Shown here: in pieces, positions 1 to 5,272 of the stretch
Layout of the letters: each line of letters opens with the position of its first letter
How positions within the stretch are numbered: position 1 is the stretch's first letter
Source of the DNA: Candidatus Binataceae bacterium
Lineage (GTDB): Bacteria; Desulfobacterota; Binatia; Binatales; Binataceae
Direction of reading: 5' to 3'
Assembly: GCA_030042765.1 (NCBI GenBank)
Contig: JASHZA010000179.1
Span: 1 to 5,969, forward strand
DNA length: 5,969 nt
Translations under genes and position numbers: made by a program
Notes under the pieces: generated by a model
The model's input: the letters and a program-made list of their open reading frames with translations, nothing else
Told to the model about the DNA's origin: nothing
Database searches by the model: none

Positions 1-536
1 AAGTGGAAGCCGTAGTGATCGACGATGCGGCGATGGGCGTCGACGTGTTCGGCCCCGTCCTGGCGCTTCAGGAAGGGGACCCTGGCGAGATCGATGCGGT
101 GGATGGCTGCGAGGATCTCGCCGCATTGGGAGGCCATCACTTTGCGGGCGGCGGCGAAGCGATCGTCACGAAGGATGCGGGGTCCGAGAGTCTCGCCGGC
201 GACGCGTTCGGTGATATAGCCGTGACCGAGACCGTCGGCGGGTTCGAGAATCGCGCGCACGCGCGGGGCCGGCGCTCCGGCGTCGACGGCGGCGATCATA
301 AGGCACGCCTGCTGATCGGCATCCACTTCGGGAGTGAAGCCGGCGACGGGGTCGAAGGTCTCGACGCCGAGCTGGAGGATGAGGGGCAGGCGGCCGGCGC
401 CGAGTTCGGCGTCGAATGACCAGGTTGATCGATTCGCGCCGCCGGTAAGACGCCGAAGGCCGTGCAATGACGCGGGAGCGCCGATTGTGCGCTCGACTAC
501 CGCATGCAAGCGGTCTGTGAGATCGTCGTTACTCAT
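1..536 (-). CDS. APH-like phosphotransferase family protein, N-terminal 178 codons (3' end off the left edge)
   Basis: Reading the minus strand from the ATG at 536-534 gives an open frame of 178 codons to the window edge, starting MSNDDLTDRLHAVVERTIGA. It matches the N-lobe of the aminoglycoside phosphotransferase/choline kinase-like fold (PF01636 type). Visible parts are a glycine-containing loop (LTGGANRSTW, residues 30-39), a beta strand (LILQLG, 52-57), a long helix around 71-88, the hinge-like YITERVAGE (107-115) and AAIHRIDL (143-150). The catalytic HGD...N and DxD motifs should lie beyond the edge and are not seen. Residue 55 is Gln where I recall Arg or Lys in relatives, so the nucleotide contact may differ. 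An in-frame TAG (542-540) lies just upstream, so ATG 536 is the first possible start; it lacks a clear Shine-Dalgarno. The gene follows the ACAD gene by 27 bp, so co-transcription and translational coupling are likely. By family analogy (LvaA, the ACAD10/11 kinase domain) it may phosphorylate hydroxyacyl-CoA; drug resistance is unlikely in this context. Confidence 0.88.
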   Translation of the reverse strand, partial: MSNDDLTDRLHAVVERTIGAPASLHGLRRLTGGANRSTWSFDAELGAGRLPLILQLGVETFDPVAGFTPEVDADQQACLMIAAVDAGAPAPRVRAILEPADGLGHGYITERVAGETLGPRILRDDRFAAARKVMASQCGEILAAIHRIDLARVPFLKRQDGAEHVDAHRRIVDHYGFH

Positions 537-545
537 TAGCTAATG
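534..545. repeat. Perfect 12-bp palindrome CATTAGCTAATG over the kinase start codon
   Basis: The bases CATTAGCTAATG equal their own reverse complement. The palindrome holds the kinase ATG (536-534 on the minus strand) and the TAA of the upstream mini-ORF. As RNA it could only form a weak 4-bp stem with a 4-nt loop; as DNA it could be a dimer-binding site. It may also be chance. Confidence 0.4.
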
Positions 546-571
546 GAGCGGGTTCTCGAGTGATTACTCAT
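539..571 (-). other. Possible 11-codon mini-ORF linking the ACAD stop to the kinase start
   Basis: An ATG at 571-569 overlaps the ACAD 3' end: the bases AATGAGTAA contain both this ATG and the ACAD stop TAA (566-564). It encodes MSNHSRTRSIS and ends in TAA at 538-536, whose last A is the first base of the kinase start (TAATG). The sequence shows the geometry directly; that ribosomes use it as a re-initiation relay is inference. It may instead be a remnant of an earlier kinase start, since both ATGs begin with the same MSN codons (ATGAGTAAY). Confidence 0.35.
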
Positions 572-1835
572 TCGGTCGCTGTCTCGAGCCGAAGCCGAAG
601 AGGATCTGCGCGACTCTGCGCATCTGGATCTCTTCGGCGCCTTCGGTGATGCGGTAGCGGCGATGATGCCGGTAGATGTGCTCGAATGGCTTATGGCGCG
701 AGTATCCGATGCCGCCATGTACTTGCATCGCCCGATCCGCCGCGTCGCATACGAGGCGGTTCGCGCGGTAGTTGCACATCGAAACCTTGTCGGAAAGACG
801 CTGAGCGACCTCGGGCTTGGACATCTGATCCATTTCCCATGCGGTCTTGTAGATGAGCGCGCGCAGCATCGCAGCCTCGGTGTGCAATTCGACCAGCGGC
901 CACTGGATCGCCTGGTTGGAGGCGAGCGCACGCCCGAAAGGCTTGCGCTCGTTGGCATATTTGACGCTCTCGTTGATGCAGAACTGGGCGGCGCCGAGGG
1001 AGGATGCGGCCTGGCGGATGCGGTTCTCGTGAACGAAATGCTGGGCGACGGCAAGGCCGTCCTCGGGGTCGCCGAGGATCGCGTCGGCGGGGGCGTAGAC
1101 GTTGTTGACCGACACGCGCGGATGATCGGTCGGCATGTTGAAGGTCCATAGATACTCTTCGATTTTGAATCCTGCGGAGTTGGTCGGAACGATGAAGCAG
1201 GTGATGCCTTTGGCGGCGCCGTCGCGGCCGGCGGTGCGCGCAAATACGAAGTCGTGGGTCGCGACATGGAGGCCGGTGTTCCAGATCTTGGCGCCGTTGA
1301 TGCGCCAGCCGTCGCCGTCGCGGACCGCGCGCGTTTCCATCCAGGTTGCGTCGGAACCGTGCGCGGGCTCGGTGAGGCCGAACGCGACGCTGATCGAGCC
1401 GTCGAGGATGCCGGGGATGAACTCGTCTTTCTGAGCTTTGGTGCCGAAGTCGCGGAACATCAGGACGGTCGGAAGATTGCCGACGACCGAACTTTCGTTC
1501 TGGAGGTCGTTGTGGAGGCCCAGTCCCTTTGCGGCCAGATGCTCGCGGATTATCGCCATCGCCAGGTTCGAACCGTCCTTGCCGCCGTATTCCCGGGGTA
1601 GCGCGAAACGATAATGTCCCGCTCGATCGGCACGCCGCCGCATTTCGGCGAGCAATGCTTCCCATTCGTGGCGCGGCAATCCGCCCTTTTCGAAATCGGT
1701 CCGGGCCCATTCGCGCCGATAATCAAAAAAGCGGATGTTGTCGTTTTCGCGCTCGAGCGGTTTGATCTCTTTTTCGATGAAGTCGTCCAGCTCCGCGAGA
1801 TAGGCTGCAATTTCAGGGGGAATCGTGAAATCCAA
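564..1835 (-). CDS. Acyl-CoA dehydrogenase family protein (ACAD10/11- or LvaC-like)
   Basis: A 423-residue flavoprotein with full-length ACAD architecture: helical N-terminal domain (about 1-150), beta domain (about 150-260) and C-terminal four-helix domain (about 265-410). Visible motifs are FGLTEPAHGSD (152-162, flavin/substrate loop), NGAKIWNTG (180-188), ENRIRQAASSLG (270-281), MQVHGGIGYSRHKPFEHIYR (370-389) and ITEGAEEIQ (396-404). E398 aligns with the catalytic base Glu of MCAD-type enzymes. The N-terminal IKPLERENDNIRFFDYRREW and the AMQVHGGIGYSRH stretch are typical of ACADs encoded next to APH-like kinases. I chose the TTG at 1835-1833, giving MDFTIPPEI, because GAGGAG (1850-1845) sits 9 nt upstream. 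A TTG at 1856 would add seven residues but encodes that Shine-Dalgarno and has none of its own. It is probably cytoplasmic and co-transcribed with the downstream kinase. Family knowledge suggests oxidation or dephosphorylating conversion of a 4-hydroxyacyl-CoA-derived intermediate; the actual substrate is unknown. Confidence 0.95.
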   Translation of the reverse strand: MDFTIPPEIAAYLAELDDFIEKEIKPLERENDNIRFFDYRREWARTDFEKGGLPRHEWEALLAEMRRRADRAGHYRFALPREYGGKDGSNLAMAIIREHLAAKGLGLHNDLQNESSVVGNLPTVLMFRDFGTKAQKDEFIPGILDGSISVAFGLTEPAHGSDATWMETRAVRDGDGWRINGAKIWNTGLHVATHDFVFARTAGRDGAAKGITCFIVPTNSAGFKIEEYLWTFNMPTDHPRVSVNNVYAPADAILGDPEDGLAVAQHFVHENRIRQAASSLGAAQFCINESVKYANERKPFGRALASNQAIQWPLVELHTEAAMLRALIYKTAWEMDQMSKPEVAQRLSDKVSMCNYRANRLVCDAADRAMQVHGGIGYSRHKPFEHIYRHHRRYRITEGAEEIQMRRVAQILFGFGSRQRPNE

Positions 1836-1844
1836 AGTCGTGAT

Positions 1845-1850
1845 CTCCTC
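1845..1850 (-). promoter_or_regulatory. Shine-Dalgarno that sets the ACAD TTG start
   Basis: The minus strand reads GAGGAG here, followed by nine bases and then TTG (1835-1833). This spacing supports the internal TTG over the TTG at 1856, whose upstream bases contain no purine-rich ribosome-binding site. Confidence 0.7.
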
Positions 1851-1894
1851 TGGCAATAGACAATGGGTTAAATCTCAAACTGGGCCACTTCGTT

Positions 1895-1953
1895 TCATCT
1901 AAGCGCCTCAAGGGAATGACGGCAAGGCCGCGGGATTCGTCATCTAGCGCTTA
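1895..1953. repeat. Short repeated words in the divergent promoter region (operator candidates)
   Basis: TCATCTAAGCGC (1895-1906) and TCATCTAGCGCTTA (1940-1953) share TCATCTA in direct orientation 45 bp apart. TAAGCGC (1900-1906) and GCGCTTA (1947-1953) are also a perfect 7-bp inverted repeat. A looser copy, TTTCGTCTAAGATG, lies at 2027-2040. The spacing of about four helical turns fits binding to one face of the DNA, but the words are short. Confidence 0.3.
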
Positions 1954-2062
1954 CGGTTCAGAGATAAGGGCGGTTTTTGTATTTGGCGCGCAGGCGCTAC
2001 GTCTCTGCAGGTCTGACTGCGGCAATTTTCGTCTAAGATGGATAGAAACCGGATGATTTGTT

Positions 2063-2068
2063 AGGAGG
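2063..2068 (+). promoter_or_regulatory. Strong Shine-Dalgarno AGGAGG ahead of the leader ORF
   Basis: AGGAGG followed by eight bases and ATG (2077-2079) is a near-ideal ribosome-binding site, the best in the window. It serves a 19-codon ORF rather than the permease frame, which is closed here by a TGA at 2103-2105. Confidence 0.65.
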
Positions 2069-2076
2069 CCAGGCAA

Positions 2077-2136
2077 ATGATTTGTCAGCGAGCGACGAAG
2101 GGTGAGGCAGTTTGGAGCACTACGCCGAGCTACTGA
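2077..2136 (+). CDS. Putative 19-residue leader peptide overlapping the permease start
   Basis: ATG at 2077 opens a 19-codon frame, MICQRATKGEAVWSTTPSY, ending with TGA at 2134-2136. It has a near-ideal Shine-Dalgarno at 2063-2068 with 8-nt spacing. It overlaps the first 25 bases of the permease gene, whose TTG start (2112) is in a different frame. That arrangement fits an upstream ORF that delivers ribosomes to a weak TTG start by translational coupling. The peptide has no run of a single amino acid, so classical amino-acid attenuation is not indicated. Alternatives are a chance ORF, or a one-base indel that moved a former permease start at 2077 out of frame. Whether it is translated cannot be told from the sequence. 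Confidence 0.4.
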   Translation: MICQRATKGEAVWSTTPSY

Positions 2137-3848
2137 TTGGCGGACCGTGGTATAAGCGCTTCCCGAGCTGGCGGGACGCCGCCGCCACCCTGCTGGTGCT
2201 GGCGATTGTGATTCTCCTCGGATCCGGCGCTCATCAGATGGTGGCGCCTCTTGTTGCTGCGCAGCAGCCGGAGATCTCCCTCTCACCGTCTGCCCTGCCC
2301 GTTTATGCTCTCCGCACGACGATGCGCATGCTCGCTGCGCTGGTTGCCTCTCTCATCTTCACGTTCATCTACGCGACGCCGGCGGCCAAGAGCAGGCGGG
2401 CCGAAACGGTGCTGATACCGTTGCTGGACGTGCTCCAATCGGTGCCGGTGCTGGGCTATCTCTCGTTCACGGTAGTGTTCTTCGTCTCGCTTTTTCCGGG
2501 CACTTCACTCGGACCGGAGCTGGCCGCGATCTTCGCGATTTTCACGGCACAGGCGTGGAACATGGCGTTCAGCTTCTATCAGTCACTCATAACCGTTCCG
2601 GCCGATCTCGACGAGGCGAGCCGCGGTTTCCGGTTCACCGGTTGGCAGCGCTTTTGGCGGCTCGAGGTGCCGTTCGCGATGCCTGGGCTCGTCTGGAACA
2701 TGATGATGTCGATGTCTGGCGGCTGGTTCTTTGTCGTCGCCTCGGAAGCTATCTCGGTTGGAAAGTTCCAGATGGCGCTTCCCGGAATCGGATCCTACGT
2801 CGCCCTTGCAATCCAGCAGCGTGAGCTCGCAGGAGTTGGCTGGGCAATCGTCGCTATGAGCGTCACGATCCTCATTTATGATCAGCTGCTGTTCCGTCCG
2901 CTGGTAGCCTGGGCCGACAAGTTCCGGTTCGAGCAGACGGCTGCGCTGGTCGTGCCGAGGAGCTGGGTGCTTGACCTGTTTCGGGGAGCACGCCTGCTAA
3001 GACTCCTGGGCGAGCCGATTGGCAGGGCCGTGCAGAGCGGTGGGCGAGCCCGGCTTGCGCTCCCACGAAAATCTCGTTGGCGGCTGGTTTTCGAGCTACC
3101 TGACCGCGCCGGCGATGTTGCGTGGTTCGGCTTTCTGCTTGCGGCCCTCGCCTATGTGGGATGGAAGCTCGTGCAATATGCCGCACCCCAGCTGTCCTGG
3201 GGCGACGTCACTATCGCCGTAAGCAACGGAATGCTCACGCTCGCGCGGGTCGTGATCCTGATCGTACTGGCGACGGTAATCTGGGTTCCGATCGGAGTAG
3301 GCGTCGGGCTGAGGCCGAAGCTCGCGGAGAAGGTGCAGCCGATCGCGCAGTTTCTCGCCGCCTTCCCCGCCAACCTGCTCTTCCCAGTCGCGGTCTACCT
3401 AATCGTGAAGTTTGCTCTCGCTCCCAAGATATGGCTTAGCCCGCTGATGATTCTCGGAGCCCAATGGTACATCCTTTTCAACGTTATCGCCGGCGCGAGT
3501 GCGTTTCCGAGCGATTTCAGGGAAGCCGCGGCGAGTTTCCGAATCCGCGGTTGGCGCTGGTGGCGGCAGGTGATGCTGCCCGGAATTTTCCCTTACTATG
3601 TGACGGGCGCGATTACGGCTTCCGGCGGCGCCTGGAACGCCAGCATCGTCTCTGAGGCGGTGAGTTGGGGGCCGACCAGGCTGAGCGGATCGGGGCTCGG
3701 CGCTTATATCGCGCAAATGACTGAAGCGGGCGATTACCCTCGGATCGCCCTCGGCGTCGCGGTCATGTCAGTGTTTGTCATCACCATGAACCGGTTGCTA
3801 TGGAGGCCGCTCTACGCCTTTGCCCAGCGGCGAACGCGGCTCGATTGA
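2112..3848 (+). CDS. ABC transporter permease, two fused NitT/TauT-type membrane domains
   Basis: A 578-residue inner-membrane protein with two BPD_transp_1-type permease domains in tandem. The first half has hydrophobic segments near residues 23-42, 66-88, 98-127, 135-160, 193-213 and 240-262. Its coupling-helix EAA loop starts at E168 (EASRGFRFTG) and ends near PG (191-192). The second half has segments near 335-353, 371-398, 408-436, 441-463, 494-513 and 545-562, with its EAA loop at 471-491 (EAAASFRIRG...LPG). A basic linker of about 60 residues (270-332) joins them. Typical NitT/TauT permeases have one domain and form a homodimer, so this chain supplies both halves. An in-frame TGA at 2103-2105 blocks earlier starts, and the first in-frame ATG is codon 43. 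TTG 2112, with GAAGGG (2097-2102) nine bases upstream, is therefore the best start. The ATPase gene follows after 9 bp. The architecture matches the duplicated-permease anion transporter group; the substrate is unknown. Confidence 0.93.
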   Translation: MEHYAELLIGGPWYKRFPSWRDAAATLLVLAIVILLGSGAHQMVAPLVAAQQPEISLSPSALPVYALRTTMRMLAALVASLIFTFIYATPAAKSRRAETVLIPLLDVLQSVPVLGYLSFTVVFFVSLFPGTSLGPELAAIFAIFTAQAWNMAFSFYQSLITVPADLDEASRGFRFTGWQRFWRLEVPFAMPGLVWNMMMSMSGGWFFVVASEAISVGKFQMALPGIGSYVALAIQQRELAGVGWAIVAMSVTILIYDQLLFRPLVAWADKFRFEQTAALVVPRSWVLDLFRGARLLRLLGEPIGRAVQSGGRARLALPRKSRWRLVFELPDRAGDVAWFGFLLAALAYVGWKLVQYAAPQLSWGDVTIAVSNGMLTLARVVILIVLATVIWVPIGVGVGLRPKLAEKVQPIAQFLAAFPANLLFPVAVYLIVKFALAPKIWLSPLMILGAQWYILFNVIAGASAFPSDFREAAASFRIRGWRWWRQVMLPGIFPYYVTGAITASGGAWNASIVSEAVSWGPTRLSGSGLGAYIAQMTEAGDYPRIALGVAVMSVFVITMNRLLWRPLYAFAQRRTRLD

Positions 3849-3857
3849 AAGGAATCA

Positions 3858-5168
3858 ATGATCCGCCAGGCGACGAGCTGCATCATCGAAATGCGCAAGG
3901 TCTGCAAGGCTTTCGCCAAGCCATCCGGCGAGCCTCTGCCAGTGCTGGAGGACATCGACCTGTCAATCCGAGAAGGCGAGATTCTCGGTCTGCTTGGCCG
4001 CTCAGGTTCGGGGAAGTCGACCCTGCTGCGCATTGCCGGCGGGCTGATTCGGCCGACTTCCGGGGATGTGGTCTATCGAGGGGAGCCGTTGTCCGAGCCG
4101 GCCGAAGGCATCGGCGTTGTATTTCAGAGCTTTGCCCTATTTCCCTGGCTTACCGTGATCGAGAACGTCGAGGCTGGCCTCGATGCGCTCGGGTTGGGTC
4201 ATGATGAAGCTCGGAGGCGGGCGATGTCGGCCATCGATCTGATTGGTCTTGACGGGTTCCAATCCGCCTATCCTCGGGAGCTGTCAGGGGGAATGCGCCA
4301 ACGTGTCGGTTTTGCACGGGCGATCGTAATCGAGCCGGTTTTGCTTCTCATGGACGAGCCGTTCTCAGCACTCGATGTTCTAACGGCCGAAACCTTACGA
4401 ACCGACTTCCTCGATCTCTGGATAGAGCGTCAGCTTCCCACCAAGTCGGTGCTGCTGGTAACGCACAATATCGAAGAAGCAGTCATGATGTGCGATCGAA
4501 TCCTCGTCCTATCGTCAAATCCCGGGCGCATCGCGGCCGAGATCGCGGTTCCCCTCGCGCATCCGCGCAACCGGTTGGACACCGAGTTTCATGGCATTGT
4601 TGACGAGTTCTATTCGATTCTAACGTCACGCACGACGGAATCGATCGGAGCGCAAAGTCGAATCCACGGAGGTCTGGTGCAACCGCTGCCGGCGGTTCCG
4701 ACCAATCGGCTGGCCGGGTTCATGGAGGCGTTGGCGTCGCCCCCATACCAAGGGCGTGCCGAACTGGCCAGAATCGCCGGCGCGCTTGCCCTGGATATCA
4801 AGGACCTCTTCCCTATTGCCGAAGCTCTCCACATTTTGGAATTCGCTGAGCTTAAGGAGGGCGCTATCAAGCTCACTGCCGCCGGGCGCATATTCGCTCA
4901 GAGTGGGACGGAAGAGCGCAAGCGGCTCTTCGCCGAGCATCTGCTCAGATTCGTACCTCTCGCCGCTCATATCAGCCGTGTCCTCAATGAGCGCGAGGGT
5001 CACCTCGCGCCCCGAGTGAGATTCGAGTCCGAGCTTGAGGACCATCTGAATCCGAGCGGCACGGAGCAAACTTTGCTCGCTGTCATCGATTGGGCGCGAT
5101 ATGCCGAACTTTTCACCTACGATGACGAGACGCGGACGTTCATCACGAGCAACCATTCCGCGAGCTGA
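3858..5168 (+). CDS. ABC transporter ATP-binding protein with C-terminal AAA-associated domain
   Basis: A 436-residue cytoplasmic ATPase that should energise the adjacent double permease. All nucleotide-binding motifs are intact: Walker A GRSGSGKST (47-55), Q-loop Q90 in VVFQSFALFPW, signature LSGGMRQRV (142-150), Walker B VLLLMDEP (161-168) with catalytic E167, D-loop SALD (170-173) and switch H203 in VTHNIEEA. This part resembles TauB/SsuB/NrtC-type ATPases, usually about 250-270 residues. Residues from about 280 to 430 form an extra, mainly helical domain (PTNRLAGFMEAL..., LTAAGRIFAQ..., ERKRLFAEHLL...) matching what I know as the AAA-associated C-terminal domain (PF09821), which looks winged-helix-like. 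Its role is not established; regulation is a reasonable guess. The ATG at 3858 has AAAGGA at 3848-3853. The gene starts 9 bp after the permease stop, so the two form one operon. Confidence 0.94.
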   Translation: MIRQATSCIIEMRKVCKAFAKPSGEPLPVLEDIDLSIREGEILGLLGRSGSGKSTLLRIAGGLIRPTSGDVVYRGEPLSEPAEGIGVVFQSFALFPWLTVIENVEAGLDALGLGHDEARRRAMSAIDLIGLDGFQSAYPRELSGGMRQRVGFARAIVIEPVLLLMDEPFSALDVLTAETLRTDFLDLWIERQLPTKSVLLVTHNIEEAVMMCDRILVLSSNPGRIAAEIAVPLAHPRNRLDTEFHGIVDEFYSILTSRTTESIGAQSRIHGGLVQPLPAVPTNRLAGFMEALASPPYQGRAELARIAGALALDIKDLFPIAEALHILEFAELKEGAIKLTAAGRIFAQSGTEERKRLFAEHLLRFVPLAAHISRVLNEREGHLAPRVRFESELEDHLNPSGTEQTLLAVIDWARYAELFTYDDETRTFITSNHSAS

Positions 5169-5253
5169 CTGAGTCGAAGCATTCCGCCGGCCCAAGCGCT
5201 CGCTGCCACAAATATTTCAGTCGCGAGCCGCGCCAAGGGAATCAAACGGGCCG
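5169..5253. other. Short convergent intergenic region
   Basis: These 85 bp separate the ATPase stop from the FmdB-like stop, with the genes pointing at each other. Apart from the left arm of the hairpin at 5236-5272 I see no gene, repeat or promoter. Confidence 0.6.
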
Positions 5254-5272
5254 CTAGGCATTGCGATTCCCT
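5236..5272. terminator. Candidate terminator hairpin at the convergent gene junction
   Basis: AGGGAATC (5236-5243) and GATTCCCT (5265-5272) form a perfect 8-bp stem with a 21-nt loop. On the plus strand it is followed by GTAATCTCTTTTG, a weak T-rich tail, about 70 bp past the ATPase stop. On the minus strand no T-tract follows. The hairpin overlaps the last codons and stop of the FmdB-like gene. The large loop and imperfect T-tract make this a modest call. Confidence 0.3.

Larger units (their letters stand above)
1836..2111. promoter_or_regulatory. Divergent intergenic region between the ACAD and ABC transporter operons
   Basis: About 275 bp separates the two TTG starts and should carry both promoters. 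For the plus strand a weak candidate is CTGACT (2013-2018) with TAAGAT (2034-2039), spacer 15 bp. For the minus strand, TTGCCG (1929-1924) with TAGATG (1905-1900 on the reverse strand, reading past an 18-bp spacer) is an equally weak candidate. The region also contains an inverted repeat, TAAGCGC (1900-1906) and GCGCTTA (1947-1953), related TCATCTA words near 1895 and 1940, and a leader ORF at 2077-2136. No binding-site consensus I recognise is present, so the regulator is unknown. Confidence 0.4.

Noticed and set aside
3..419. A 138-codon plus-strand open frame beginning at the left edge
   Set aside because: It lies antisense to the APH-like kinase. The minus-strand frame gives a recognisable protein, while this one is low-complexity Gly/Ala/Asp as expected from the shadow of a GC-rich gene.
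536..1267. A 243-codon minus-strand frame inside the ACAD gene
   Set aside because: It is a Ser/Arg/Thr/Pro-rich frame overlapping the well-supported ACAD; only its last 11 codons are of interest, as the mini-ORF at the junction.
691..1710. A 339-codon minus-strand frame overlapping the ACAD gene
   Set aside because: Arg/Pro-rich composition typical of a shifted frame in GC-rich DNA; the ACAD frame explains the region completely.
1974..1978. T-run in the divergent region as a possible terminator
   Set aside because: No G/C-rich stem precedes it on the plus strand, and no gene ends here.
2007..2020. Small hairpin GCAG-GTCTGA-CTGC in the intergenic region
   Set aside because: A 4-bp stem is too weak and common to call an attenuator or terminator, and no T-tract follows it.
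4626..5195. A 189-codon minus-strand frame opposite the ATPase C-terminal domain
   Set aside because: It has no recognisable motif, and the plus-strand frame continues as one intact ATPase with its C-terminal domain, so this is a shadow.
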